A stretch of DNA of 36,874 nt from Patescibacteria group bacterium (lineage in GTDB: Bacteria > Patescibacteriota > Minisyncoccia > UBA6257 > 02-FULL-45-10c), in the NCBI GenBank assembly GCA_028865335.1, contig JAGWKK010000004.1, positions 1-36,874 of the forward strand, written 5' to 3'. The notes under the pieces are model-generated. The model was not told where the DNA came from. It made no database searches and worked only from the letters and a program-made list of their open reading frames with translations. A program made the position numbers and the translations under genes. Each line of letters opens with the position of its first letter. Positions within the stretch are counted from its first letter, which is position 1. Shown piece after piece: positions 1 to 9,034 of this stretch.

Positions 1-11
1 CTGTATCTGAA

Positions 12-27
12 TTTCCTGCGCAGGAAA
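12..27. repeat. 16-bp perfect palindrome TTTCCTGCGCAGGAAA
   Basis: Read directly from sequence; self-reverse-complementary. Confidence 0.6.
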
Positions 28-34
28 CTGCTCT

Positions 35-65
35 AGCCGCCCGGCACTCCGAGGCGGCTTTTTGT
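35..65 (+). terminator. Rho-independent terminator of an upstream gene outside the window
   Basis: AGCCGCC...GGCGGCT followed by TTTTTG. Confidence 0.8.
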
Positions 66-109
66 TTGAAGACGGGGCCTGATCCGTGATAAAATTGTCA
101 TACATTTAT

Positions 110-3067
110 ATGACGCAATCCCAGGCACTTTCCATACTGAAGACCGGCGCGAATGTTTTTCTGACCGGCGAGCCGGGATCGGGAAAGACGCACACGATCA
201 GCGAATACATTTCGTATCTGCGGGCGCGGAATATCGACCCCGCGATCACGGCGTCCACCGGCATCGCCGCGACGCATATCGGCGGGATGACGATCCATTC
301 CTGGAGCGGCATCGGCATCAAGGAAAAACTGACGGCGCAGGATCTCCGCAAGATCGCGTTGAACAAACGCATCGTCCACCGCGTGCGGAAGGCGAAGGTG
401 CTGATCATCGACGAGGTATCCATGCTTGCGCCGGGGACATTCGCGATGGTGGAGGCGGTGTGCCGGGAGATCAAACAGAGCTCGCGGCCGTTCGGCGGAA
501 TCCAGATCGTGCTGGTCGGGGATTTCTTTCAGCTGCCGCCGATTCTGACGAACAAATCCGATGGCGATGAAGAGGTGCAGATGGCGCTGATCGAGGAAGA
601 ACCCGAGCGCTTCGCGTATGATTCGCGGGCGTGGGATGCGGCGAAGCCGGTTGTCTGCTATCTGACCGAACAGCACCGGCAGGATGACGAGGATTTTCTC
701 AAAGTGCTTTCGGCGATCCGCCACGATGAGTTCAATGAAGACCTGCTGGCCCATCTGGAGGCGCGGAGGATCTCCGCCGATGCCGTTCCGGAGGATGTCC
801 CGAAACTTTTTTCACACAATGCCGACGTGGACCGCGTGAATGAACGGATTCTGAAAAAACTTCCCGGCGAAGCGCGGACGTTCGCGATGACCGAGCAGGG
901 TCCGGAGTGGCTGACGCCGGTGCTGAAGAAAGGATGCCTTTCGCCGGAGCAGTTCTCACTCAAAGTCGGCGCCGTGGTGATGTTCACGAAGAACAGTCCG
1001 AAAGACGGCTACGTGAACGGGACGCTGGGAACCGTGGAATCATTCGACGAATATGATGGCCTGCCGTTCGTGAAGACGCGCGACGGAAAACATATCAAAG
1101 TGGAACCGGCGGACTGGGTGATCGAGGAGAACAACAAGATTCTCGCGCGCATCACGCAGCTGCCGCTCCGCCTCGCGTGGGCGATCACGGTGCACAAAAG
1201 CCAGGGGATGAGCATGGATGAGGCGGTGATGGATCTGCGGACCGTATTTGAGTACGGCCAGGGCTACGTGGCGCTGTCGCGCGTGCGGCGGCTGTCGGGC
1301 TTGCATCTGCTCGGCTGGAATGAGCGCGTGTTCCGCGTGCATCCGGAGGTGCTGGAGAAGGATTCCGAATTCAAGGCGGCATCGGCCCGCGCGGAAGCGG
1401 AATTCGCGAAGTTTTCCGAATCGGAACTGCGGAAACAGCAGGATGATTTCATCCTTGCGAGCGGCGGCGACCTGATCGCGGAAAAACCGGAGAAGGGGAA
1501 GAAGAAAGCCGGCCGCGGCAAGGCATCGAAAAAATCCGCCGCGCCGACGCCGAAGCCGACCGGACCGATGGACGGATCCGTGCTGTTGTCCAAGACCGAC
1601 TACATCCTGTTCCGCGAATGCCCGAAAAATGTCTGGTACAAGATCCACGAGCCGGAGATCTATTACCGGGACGAGCTGTCCGAATTTGAAAAACATATCA
1701 TCGAGACCGGAAACGAAGTGGAAGAAGTCGCGCGGAAATTCTTCGACGACGGCATTCTGATCGAAGGCCGCGGCGAAGAAGCGCAGAAATTCACGCAGGA
1801 GCTGATCGACCGCAAGAAACCGACGCTGTTCCAGCCGGTGTTCGTGAAGGACCGTTTCATGGCGGCGGTGGATGTGCTGAAATACGACGCGGACACGGAC
1901 AGCTACCGGATCTATGAAATCAAGGCATCCAACGAAGCGGACAAAGACCGTCATTATCACGACCTTGCGTTCCAGGTCGTGCTGCTCCACAAATGCGGCC
2001 TGAAGGTGGACGTGATCAATCTGATGCACCTCAATCCGGATTACGTGCGCGATGGAGAACTGGATCTCGGCGAACTGTTCATCAGCGACGACGTGACGAA
2101 CGAGATCAACGAAATGATCGGCGAGGTGACGCAGGAGATGGAAGACGCGCTGGCGTATCTGTCGCAGACCGCCGAGCCCGCGGGTTCCTGCAGCTGCATC
2201 TATAAGGGCCGGTCGCGGCATTGCACGACGTTCAGCCATGCGAATCCGCATGTGCCGGCGTACGGCGTGCATGATCTCACGCGCATCGGCTCCAGCAAGA
2301 AGAAACTGGCGAGTCTGGTGGACCGCGGGATTTTCCATATCAACGAGATTCCGGAGGACATTGAATTGTCCGCCGCCCAGCGCAATCAGGTCACCGTGCA
2401 CATGCTGGATCAGATCATCATGAGCAAGGGGGAGATCGCGGGCGAGCTGGAGGGACTTGTATATCCGCTGTATTTCATCGACTACGAAACGTATCCGTCC
2501 GCCATCCCGATGTTTGACGGGTTTTCGCCGTACCAGCAGGTGCCGTTCCAGTACGCGTTGTTCGTGGTATCGGAACGGGGCGCGAAGCCGGAGCATTTTG
2601 AATTTCTGCACGATAGGAACAGCGACCCGAGCCGTGCGTTCGCGGACGCATTGCGGAAACATATCGGCCCGACGGGGACGATCATCGTGTGGAACAAGAA
2701 TTTTGAGTGCGGGCGCAACAAGGAACTCGCGGAGCGGATCCCCGAGACCGGCGACTTCGTCGTTTCAGTGAATGCCCGGACCTACGATCTGATGGATATC
2801 TTCACGAAGCAGTATTATGTGCATAAGGATTTCCGGGGGAGCACCTCCATCAAGAAAGTCCTGCCGGTGCTGGTGCCCGAGCTGTCGTACAAGGAGCTGG
2901 CGATCCGCGAAGGCGGCACCGCATCATCCAGCTGGCTGAAACTGATCGGCACCAACCTGAAGCCGTCTGAAAAAGCGCAGCTTAAGAAAGACATGCTGGA
3001 GTACTGCAAGATGGACGCCTTCGCCATGGTCCGGATTATGGAAGAGCTGGAGAAGATGGTGCGCTAG
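110..3067 (+). CDS. PIF1-like helicase fused to DUF2779-type PD-(D/E)XK nuclease and DEDD-like exonuclease
   Basis: ORF 86..3067 (GTG at 86; ATG at 110 more likely). Walker A GEPGSGKTHT, Walker B VLIIDEVSML, helicase motif VHKSQGMSMDEAV. C-terminal half has YRIYEIKAS, a Cys cluster (FRECPK ... CSCIYKGRSRHC), FIDYETY and EYCKMDA. Confidence 0.85.
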   Translation: MTQSQALSILKTGANVFLTGEPGSGKTHTISEYISYLRARNIDPAITASTGIAATHIGGMTIHSWSGIGIKEKLTAQDLRKIALNKRIVHRVRKAKVLIIDEVSMLAPGTFAMVEAVCREIKQSSRPFGGIQIVLVGDFFQLPPILTNKSDGDEEVQMALIEEEPERFAYDSRAWDAAKPVVCYLTEQHRQDDEDFLKVLSAIRHDEFNEDLLAHLEARRISADAVPEDVPKLFSHNADVDRVNERILKKLPGEARTFAMTEQGPEWLTPVLKKGCLSPEQFSLKVGAVVMFTKNSPKDGYVNGTLGTVESFDEYDGLPFVKTRDGKHIKVEPADWVIEENNKILARITQLPLRLAWAITVHKSQGMSMDEAVMDLRTVFEYGQGYVALSRVRRLSGLHLLGWNERVFRVHPEVLEKDSEFKAASARAEAEFAKFSESELRKQQDDFILASGGDLIAEKPEKGKKKAGRGKASKKSAAPTPKPTGPMDGSVLLSKTDYILFRECPKNVWYKIHEPEIYYRDELSEFEKHIIETGNEVEEVARKFFDDGILIEGRGEEAQKFTQELIDRKKPTLFQPVFVKDRFMAAVDVLKYDADTDSYRIYEIKASNEADKDRHYHDLAFQVVLLHKCGLKVDVINLMHLNPDYVRDGELDLGELFISDDVTNEINEMIGEVTQEMEDALAYLSQTAEPAGSCSCIYKGRSRHCTTFSHANPHVPAYGVHDLTRIGSSKKKLASLVDRGIFHINEIPEDIELSAAQRNQVTVHMLDQIIMSKGEIAGELEGLVYPLYFIDYETYPSAIPMFDGFSPYQQVPFQYALFVVSERGAKPEHFEFLHDRNSDPSRAFADALRKHIGPTGTIIVWNKNFECGRNKELAERIPETGDFVVSVNARTYDLMDIFTKQYYVHKDFRGSTSIKKVLPVLVPELSYKELAIREGGTASSSWLKLIGTNLKPSEKAQLKKDMLEYCKMDAFAMVRIMEELEKMVR

Positions 3068-3140
3068 GAGCTTCACCGTCGGACCGCGCGATTGACTTTT
3101 CGGATTTTGGTATGGTACTATGGTGATAAGATCACCACGA

Positions 3141-3180
3141 AAAAGCCCCTTTAGGGTTCCGTCCCTAAAGGGCCTTTTTC
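3141..3180. terminator. Bidirectional intrinsic terminator between convergent genes
   Basis: AAAAGCCCCTTTAGGG-ttcc-GTCCCTAAAGGGCCTTTTT, with A tract left and T tract right. Confidence 0.9.
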
Positions 3181-3677
3181 TTTTTTAGCTCCAGTTTTGC
3201 GCGCAGATCGGTCATGAAATTGAGATACTTTTTATCGCTTTTATTTATTTTCTTCAGGAGGGCCGAAAATTTACGGCGGTTCGGAATCAGGACGCACTCC
3301 AGTTTGTTGTTTTTGACGAGATAATCGGCGAGACAATGGAAATCGCCGTCACCTGATACGATGACTGCCTTGTCATATTCGCGATAATCAATCATCGCCT
3401 GGAGCACGAGCTCGGCATCGCAATTCCCTTTGGTCGTGCCGTCTTTGTATCTCAGGGTCGGCTTGAAGATAAGCACATAGCCGTATTCCTGCAATGATTT
3501 GTAGAGATCCTTGTTTTCCTCCATATAGCCGATAAAAACATATGCTTTGGTGACGGCGTATTTCTCCCGCAGATAGGTGCGGAATTTTATCTGATCGAGT
3601 TTCCATCCCTGATCCTGGATGCTGAGGTTCAGGTTCTGACTGTCGATAAACGCGAAGTTGTTCCCTCCTTTTTTCAT
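3165..3677 (-). CDS. NYN-domain (LabA/DUF88-like) putative RNase
   Basis: FAFIDSQNLNLS start, GNCDAELVLQAM and AVIVSGDGDFHCLADYL motifs typical of the NYN/PIN-like fold. Confidence 0.88.
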   Translation of the reverse strand: MKKGGNNFAFIDSQNLNLSIQDQGWKLDQIKFRTYLREKYAVTKAYVFIGYMEENKDLYKSLQEYGYVLIFKPTLRYKDGTTKGNCDAELVLQAMIDYREYDKAVIVSGDGDFHCLADYLVKNNKLECVLIPNRRKFSALLKKINKSDKKYLNFMTDLRAKLELKKKKAL

Positions 3678-3819
3678 ATGTCTCTAGCGTATCATCCCCG
3701 CATGGGGAAAGCCAGTTTTGAGGGATGATGCAAAAATGGATATTTTGGTATATCATGGAAACAGAGACGCCCCATCCAGCCCGAAGGTCCGATGGGGTTT
3801 CCCGTTTCATTTTTTGCCT

Positions 3820-4536
3820 ATGCACGAACTTATTTTTCTGGATACGGAGACGACCGGCAACGATGTCGCGACAGACCGCCTCTCGCAGGTGTGTTACAAG
3901 ACGTCCGACGGGATCTACAAGGGCTATTTCAAGCCGCCGGTGCCGATGTCGGTGAAGGCGATGAGTATCACGAACATCACCAATAAGATGTTGGCGGACA
4001 AGGAACCGTTCAAGGGGAGCGCTATGATGAAAGATCTGGAAGCGCGGCTCGCCGAAGGAATTCTGGTGGCGCACAACGCGAAGTTTGATTGCGCGATATT
4101 GGAAGCTGAAGGCATGTCCATTCCGCGGCGCATCTGCACGTTCCGCGTCGCGCGCGAACTGGATCCGGAAAGCCAGATTCCCGAATACAGCCTGCAGTAT
4201 CTGCGGTATTTTCTGGATCTGGACGTGGAGGATGCTCCGGCGCACGACGCCGAAGGAGATGTGAAAGTACTCTATGCGCTCTATAAGCGCCTGCTGGCGA
4301 AGATGACGAGTGAGGGAATCGGAGAAGAACAGGCGATTGAAAAAATGATGGACATCTCCAGCCACCCGTCGCTGTTCAAGGTGTTCAACTTCGGGAAATA
4401 CAAGGATAAGAAAATCGGCGAAGTGGTGAAGACCGACCGGGGCTATCTGCAGTGGATGCTGGACCGGAAATACGAGGACGGCGGACAGGACGAGGACTGG
4501 ATCCACACGCTGGAATATTATCTGAGCAACCGTTAG
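3820..4536 (+). CDS. DnaQ/ExoX-like 3'-5' exonuclease with ExoX-like C-terminal (DUF3820-like) module
   Basis: LIFLDTETTGND, VAHNAKFDCAIL, HDAEGDVKVLYAL (DEDDh-type); C-term FGKYKDKKIGEVVKTDRGYLQWML. ATG at 3820 preferred over the upstream start of ORF 3718..4536. Confidence 0.88.
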   Translation: MHELIFLDTETTGNDVATDRLSQVCYKTSDGIYKGYFKPPVPMSVKAMSITNITNKMLADKEPFKGSAMMKDLEARLAEGILVAHNAKFDCAILEAEGMSIPRRICTFRVARELDPESQIPEYSLQYLRYFLDLDVEDAPAHDAEGDVKVLYALYKRLLAKMTSEGIGEEQAIEKMMDISSHPSLFKVFNFGKYKDKKIGEVVKTDRGYLQWMLDRKYEDGGQDEDWIHTLEYYLSNR

Positions 4537-4557
4537 TCGTTGCGCTCGGCTGGAAAC

Positions 4558-5082
4558 ATGAAGCGTCCCCGGATTTACACAATCGGCCATTCGACGCGGA
4601 CAGCCGCGCAGTTTATCGCGCTCCTCAAGGCGCATGGCGTTGCAGAGCTCGTGGATATCCGGACAATTCCGCGTTCACGGCACAACCCGCAGTTCAATGA
4701 ATTGAAAATCGCGGCATCGCTCCGCCGGGCGCATATCGGGTACTGTCATCTGAAAGAGCTCGGCGGCCTGCGTCATACGACGAAGGTCTCGGTGAATCTC
4801 GGCTGGCGGAACAAATCATTCCGCGGATTTGCCGATTATATGCAGACGGGGGAATTTGCGGACGGATTGGCGCAGCTGATGAAGATCGCGCGTAAAAAGC
4901 GGACGGCGATCATGTGCGCCGAAGCGGTGCCGTGGCGATGCCATCGGTCGCTGGTTGCCGATGCGCTGACAAAAAAGAAATGGATGGTGCTCCATATCCA
5001 GAGCGCGAAAACCGCGCGGCGCCATACGCTGACTCCGTTTCTGCGCGTGCGAAAAGGCATGCTGGTTTATCCGGAAGCATAG
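4558..5082 (+). CDS. DUF488 family protein
   Basis: IYTIGHSTRT start, LVDIRTIPRSRHNPQFN, and C-term CAEAVPWRCHRSLVADAL. Confidence 0.9.
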   Translation: MKRPRIYTIGHSTRTAAQFIALLKAHGVAELVDIRTIPRSRHNPQFNELKIAASLRRAHIGYCHLKELGGLRHTTKVSVNLGWRNKSFRGFADYMQTGEFADGLAQLMKIARKKRTAIMCAEAVPWRCHRSLVADALTKKKWMVLHIQSAKTARRHTLTPFLRVRKGMLVYPEA

Positions 5083-5145
5083 CGCTGCCGCCGATGGTAT
5101 AATGAAAGTATCAAAAGGCCGGCATATTAGTCAGTCAATCACTCT

Positions 5146-5538
5146 ATGGCTTTAACTGTTATTGTTATCTTCGCCTGTATCGGCATCCTGGATGTTTCGT
5201 ACCTGATCTTTCACATGCGGAAGGGGACGCCCGTGAAGTGTCTCTTCTTCCCGCAGGAGATGTGCGACAAAGTCCAGCATGCGCCGCAGAGCAGGACGTT
5301 CGGCATTCCGAATCCGATTGCGGGTTTCGGCATGTACGCGCTGATTCTGGTGCTTGCGTATCTCGGCGCCGCGGGAATGGTTCCGTTCATGTGGATGCAG
5401 GCGCTGATCTGGTTCGGATTCCTGTTCTCGATATACTTCATGTATGTCCAGGCGTTCGTGCTGGAGGCGTATTGCACCTGGTGCGTGGTCTCCGCGATCA
5501 ATTTCACGGTCATGGCGATCGCCGCGTTCTATCTCTGA
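5146..5538 (+). CDS. Vitamin K epoxide reductase (VKOR)-like membrane protein
   Basis: Several predicted TM segments and the CTWC redox motif; conserved Cys near the N-terminal loop. Confidence 0.7.
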   Translation: MALTVIVIFACIGILDVSYLIFHMRKGTPVKCLFFPQEMCDKVQHAPQSRTFGIPNPIAGFGMYALILVLAYLGAAGMVPFMWMQALIWFGFLFSIYFMYVQAFVLEAYCTWCVVSAINFTVMAIAAFYL

Positions 5539-5556
5539 TCGGATGCCGGGCCGCAT

Positions 5557-5588
5557 CGCAAAAATCCTCCGCCGGGAGGATTTTTGCG
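5557..5588. terminator. Intrinsic terminator
   Basis: CGCAAAAATCCTCC-gcc-GGGAGGATTTTTGCG. Confidence 0.9.
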
Positions 5589-5626
5589 TATTCTGGTAAA
5601 ATGATAAAAAGGACTTGAAATAGAGT

Positions 5627-6109
5627 ATGACGACCAAAAACATTTTCAGATTGATCGCCGCGGTGGCGGTATGCGAACTTGCCGGAGCGCTGGGCGTTTT
5701 GGCGACGACACCGGCGATACCGGGCTGGTATGCAGGACTGGTGAAGCCGGCGCTGAATCCGCCGAGCTGGGTGTTCGGTCCGGTATGGACGACGCTGTAT
5801 CTGCTGATGGGCATCGCGCTCTGGATGATATGGGAGAAGTGGGATGTCGATGCGCAGCTGCGCACGAACGCGTTGATGGTGTTCGCTGCACAGCTGGTGC
5901 TCAATGCATGCTGGTCTTTCATTTTCTTCGGCGCTCAGCTGACCGGCGCGGCATTTCTTGAGCTGTTCGCGCTCTGGTATCTGATCAGCGCCACGATCGT
6001 ATCGTTCGCAAAAATATCCCGCAAGGCCGCATGGCTGCTGCTGCCGTATTTCCTGTGGGTCAGTTTCGCATTGTATCTGAACGGTGCCATTTGGCTTTTG
6101 AACCGATGA
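5627..6109 (+). CDS. TspO/MBR family protein
   Basis: KPALNPPSWVFGPVWTTLYLLMGIALWMIW and FIFFGAQLTGAAFLELFALW. Confidence 0.93.
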   Translation: MTTKNIFRLIAAVAVCELAGALGVLATTPAIPGWYAGLVKPALNPPSWVFGPVWTTLYLLMGIALWMIWEKWDVDAQLRTNALMVFAAQLVLNACWSFIFFGAQLTGAAFLELFALWYLISATIVSFAKISRKAAWLLLPYFLWVSFALYLNGAIWLLNR

Positions 6110-6645
6110 AGAAGCGCGTCGTGGTGCGGGACAAGATGCAGAAGGGATATGTCTATGATCTGACCGAGCCGGTCGGGAAGCATTTCGATCCTGCATTCAG
6201 GCCGGAGCTGACGCCGCAGCAGATGCTGAAGCTGGGCGTGTTCGGCGGGCGGTACATGCGCGACTGCCGGAAGGAATTTCCGAAGGCGTGGTTTGCGAAG
6301 GCGAAACTGCATCCGGAGGGCGTGCCGGGACACAGTCCCGAACTGAATTTTTTCAAAGCGGACGCCAGTCAGCCGCTGTCGGTCTGGAAAAAGAAAGGAT
6401 GGATCCGCAAAGAGGATCCGCGGGGATGGTTCCAGTGGTACTGCCGGTATTTCATGGGACGGCGGATTCCGGAAGAGGACGCGCGGCAGATCAAGCGATG
6501 GCGCGCGATCGCCCGCCACATCGCGCAGCTCAAAAAGAATTGTCCTTCGACTTCGCTCAGGACGGGCAGGAAAGGGGATTGGTCATGCCGGCCGGTCCAG
6601 CGCCAGGCGATCCTGCATTGGGCATACGACAGCCGGAAGATGTAG
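6106..6645 (+). CDS. Conserved hypothetical protein (WxxWYCRYFMGRR type)
   Basis: ATG at 6106 overlaps the TspO stop (ATGA). MKKRVVVRDKMQKGYVYDL..., PRGWFQWYCRYFMGRR. Confidence 0.75.
   Translation: MKKRVVVRDKMQKGYVYDLTEPVGKHFDPAFRPELTPQQMLKLGVFGGRYMRDCRKEFPKAWFAKAKLHPEGVPGHSPELNFFKADASQPLSVWKKKGWIRKEDPRGWFQWYCRYFMGRRIPEEDARQIKRWRAIARHIAQLKKNCPSTSLRTGRKGDWSCRPVQRQAILHWAYDSRKM
6542..6563. repeat. GTCCTTCGACTTCGCTCAGGAC palindromic mini-repeat embedded in CDS
   Basis: Terminal GTCCT/AGGAC inverted repeat; encodes the peptide PSTSLRTG (FDFAQDG in another frame), which I recall as a recurrent translated repeat in metagenomic ORFs. Confidence 0.65.
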
Positions 6646-6654
6646 ACTAGGGAT

Positions 6655-7221
6655 ATGACATTCGCATTACGGATCATCATCGGGGCGTGGCTGGTTTTTA
6701 TGGCAACCTGGTTCGTCGGCTGGTTTTTCACGAAAAAAGGAGTGGTGGGACGGCGCTGGACGGTTACCTGGTTCCAGCTGGCACTTTATGCGGCATTTCT
6801 GATTGCGGCTCAGTTTCCGGGCGTGCGGAGCATTCTGGCCGGGAACTGGATATCGGCGGTGTTTCCTGCTGCGGCATGGATCGGCGCGTTGCTGGCCGTT
6901 GCCGGTATCGGATTGGCGATCTGGGCGCGCATGTTTATCGGCGCGAACTGGGGCCAGCCGATGACGCTCCGTGTCGGCCATGAACTGGTGACGTCCGGAC
7001 CGTACCGGTATGTCCGCCATCCGATCTACAGCGGCGTTCTGCTGGCGATGCTCGGCACCGCGATCGCTTCGCAACTGCTCTGGCTCGCGGTATTTCTCAT
7101 GTTTGCGGGATTTTTCACCTACAGCGCGCGGATGGAAGAGCGGACGATGACGGAACAGTTCGGCGATGCATACCGGACATATAAGGCGCAGACGAGGATG
7201 CTCGTGCCGTTCATTTTTTGA
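6655..7221 (+). CDS. Isoprenylcysteine carboxyl methyltransferase (ICMT/PEMT-like) family protein
   Basis: HELVTSGPYRYVRHPIYSGVLLAMLGTAI and multiple TM segments. Confidence 0.92.
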   Translation: MTFALRIIIGAWLVFMATWFVGWFFTKKGVVGRRWTVTWFQLALYAAFLIAAQFPGVRSILAGNWISAVFPAAAWIGALLAVAGIGLAIWARMFIGANWGQPMTLRVGHELVTSGPYRYVRHPIYSGVLLAMLGTAIASQLLWLAVFLMFAGFFTYSARMEERTMTEQFGDAYRTYKAQTRMLVPFIF

Positions 7222-7263
7222 TCGCGGCTCGGCGCGTGAATCGGTGTGATATAATGAATATAT

Positions 7264-7830
7264 ATGAAGGTCATCGAGATTCCCGAACCGAAGCTGTCCC
7301 GCGTATTGTTCGCCGATACCCGCCTGGCGTGGTTTTGGCTTATTGTCCGCGTCTATCTCGGCTGGGAGTGGCTGATGGCCGGTTGGGAGAAATTCACCAG
7401 CCCTGCATGGATCGGAACATCCGCCGGAACGGCGATCAAGGGTTTTCTGGACGGCGCTTTGCAGAAGGCTTCGGGAAGCCATCCTGACGTTTCCGGCTGG
7501 TATGCGTATTTCGTGCAGCATGTGGCGCTGGTCCATCCGGTCCTTTTTTCCTATCTGGTCACGTACGGAGAAATCGCCGTCGGCATCGGGCTTGTTCTCG
7601 GCGCATTCACCGGCATCGCGGCGTTTTTCGGAACATTCATGAATCTGAACTATCTGTTCGCCGGGACGGTCAGTACGAACCCGGTCATGCTGTTGCTGCA
7701 GCTGTTCCTGATTCTGGCATGGCGCACCGCCGGCTGGATCGGTTTGGACCGCTATCTTCTTCCCGCACTCGGCACGCCGTGGCAGGTAGGGGAACTTTTT
7801 GAGAATCCTGAGGGTTCTGCACAGCCGTAG
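7264..7830 (+). CDS. DoxX family membrane protein
   Basis: RVYLGWEWLMAGWEKF, YGEIAVGIGLVLGAFTGIAAFFGTFMNLNYL. Confidence 0.9.
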   Translation: MKVIEIPEPKLSRVLFADTRLAWFWLIVRVYLGWEWLMAGWEKFTSPAWIGTSAGTAIKGFLDGALQKASGSHPDVSGWYAYFVQHVALVHPVLFSYLVTYGEIAVGIGLVLGAFTGIAAFFGTFMNLNYLFAGTVSTNPVMLLLQLFLILAWRTAGWIGLDRYLLPALGTPWQVGELFENPEGSAQP

Positions 7831-7893
7831 CCGATACGCAGGGACACTCCGGGCATCGGAAGACGGCGGACGGTTCTGCGCCGCATTTTTCAT

Positions 7894-8322
7894 ATGACTC
7901 AGTCGCCATCAGACAATCGCGAAGCATATCACGAACTGCTGTATTATACGCTCGCGCATCCGGATCCGAAATTCATCCATCAGTATGCGGTGGACGCCTA
8001 TGCCGCCCAGCATGCGGATGAAAAATCCAAACGCATCGGCGTCGCGTTCGCGCTGATCGGCTTGTATCTCGCGTTGAAGAAGGGATATTCGGGGAGGGAA
8101 GTCCAGCTCGCGCATATGGAGCTCGGGAAGAAGCGGAAGATGTGGCCGGCATTCGATCTGCCGAAAAGCCGCGGAACGGTGACGGTGGCGGATGTCATGA
8201 GCGCGGCGCCGGGGGCCGAGCGCGATGCGGCGATCCGGAACTGGTGCGCGTCGGTATGGAAAGCGTATGGGGACAGTCATGATCAGGTTGCCGCGCTGGT
8301 CCGCGGCGAACTGGGAGTCTGA
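7894..8322 (+). CDS. DUF5946 family protein
   Basis: YHELLYYTLAHPDPKFIHQYAVDAYAAQHAD motif. Confidence 0.8.
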   Translation: MTQSPSDNREAYHELLYYTLAHPDPKFIHQYAVDAYAAQHADEKSKRIGVAFALIGLYLALKKGYSGREVQLAHMELGKKRKMWPAFDLPKSRGTVTVADVMSAAPGAERDAAIRNWCASVWKAYGDSHDQVAALVRGELGV

Positions 8323-8334
8323 TATGATAAGGAT

Positions 8335-9018
8335 ATGATCTCATTCTGGAAACCGTTATTTTCTGAATTCCGGGGGAACATCAAACGCATCTTTACGGGC
8401 AGGAATCTCTGGTGGCATCTGCTCGCCATCGTTTCGACGTACGCGATCGCGGTGTCCGGTTTTGACTGGCTGTGGTTCAACTATTTCCGCGGCACGGTGA
8501 CGGAGGCATTCCTGTTTCCGGCGGTGATTCTGGGAGCGTTGCTCCCGGTGGCGGTTCCGCTCGGGATGCTTGCCTATGCTTCTGTCCGCAGAAATGCCCG
8601 GATGCTGAATGCGGCATTCGGCACCGGCCAGGCGGCATTGCTCGGGTTTCTGATTTCATCAACCTACAAGGCATTCACCGGTCGGGCGCATCCGCTGTTC
8701 CGCACGGCGTCCATGATCGATATCAGCAAGGATTTTAACTTCGGCTTTCTGCGCGGGGGAGTCTTCTGGGGCTGGCCGTCATCGCATACGACCGTGGCGT
8801 TTGCCGCCGCGTTCGCCCTGCTGACGCTGTATCCGGAAAAACGCGCCGTGCGCTATGCCGCGCTCGCGTACGCGTGGTATGTCGGACTCGGCGTATCCAT
8901 GAGCATCCATTGGTTCTCGGACTTCGTCGCCGGTGCGATCATCGGCACCGTCATCGGCCTCGTGGTGGGGAGAAGTTTCCTCGCCCGCGCCGCCGGATAT
9001 GAAAAAGCCGCCGGATAG
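8335..9018 (+). CDS. PAP2-family phosphatase
   Basis: KAFTGRAHP, WPSSHTTVAFAAAFAL, SIHWFSDFVAGAIIG motifs. Confidence 0.93.
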   Translation: MISFWKPLFSEFRGNIKRIFTGRNLWWHLLAIVSTYAIAVSGFDWLWFNYFRGTVTEAFLFPAVILGALLPVAVPLGMLAYASVRRNARMLNAAFGTGQAALLGFLISSTYKAFTGRAHPLFRTASMIDISKDFNFGFLRGGVFWGWPSSHTTVAFAAAFALLTLYPEKRAVRYAALAYAWYVGLGVSMSIHWFSDFVAGAIIGTVIGLVVGRSFLARAAGYEKAAG

Positions 9019-9030
9019 ATCCGGCGGACT
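9001..9030. terminator. Hairpin between convergent genes
   Basis: AAAAAG-CCGCCGGAT-AG-ATCCGGCGG-ACTGTTT; contains the PAP2 stop codon. Confidence 0.75.
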
Positions 9031-9034
9031 GTTT

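Noticed and set aside
98-4635. Long antisense ORFs (e.g. 98..754 -, 1040..2662 -, 3388..4635 -) and similar ones elsewhere
   Set aside because: They are mirror ORFs opposite well-supported genes in GC-rich DNA, with Arg/His/Ala-biased composition and no recognisable domain.
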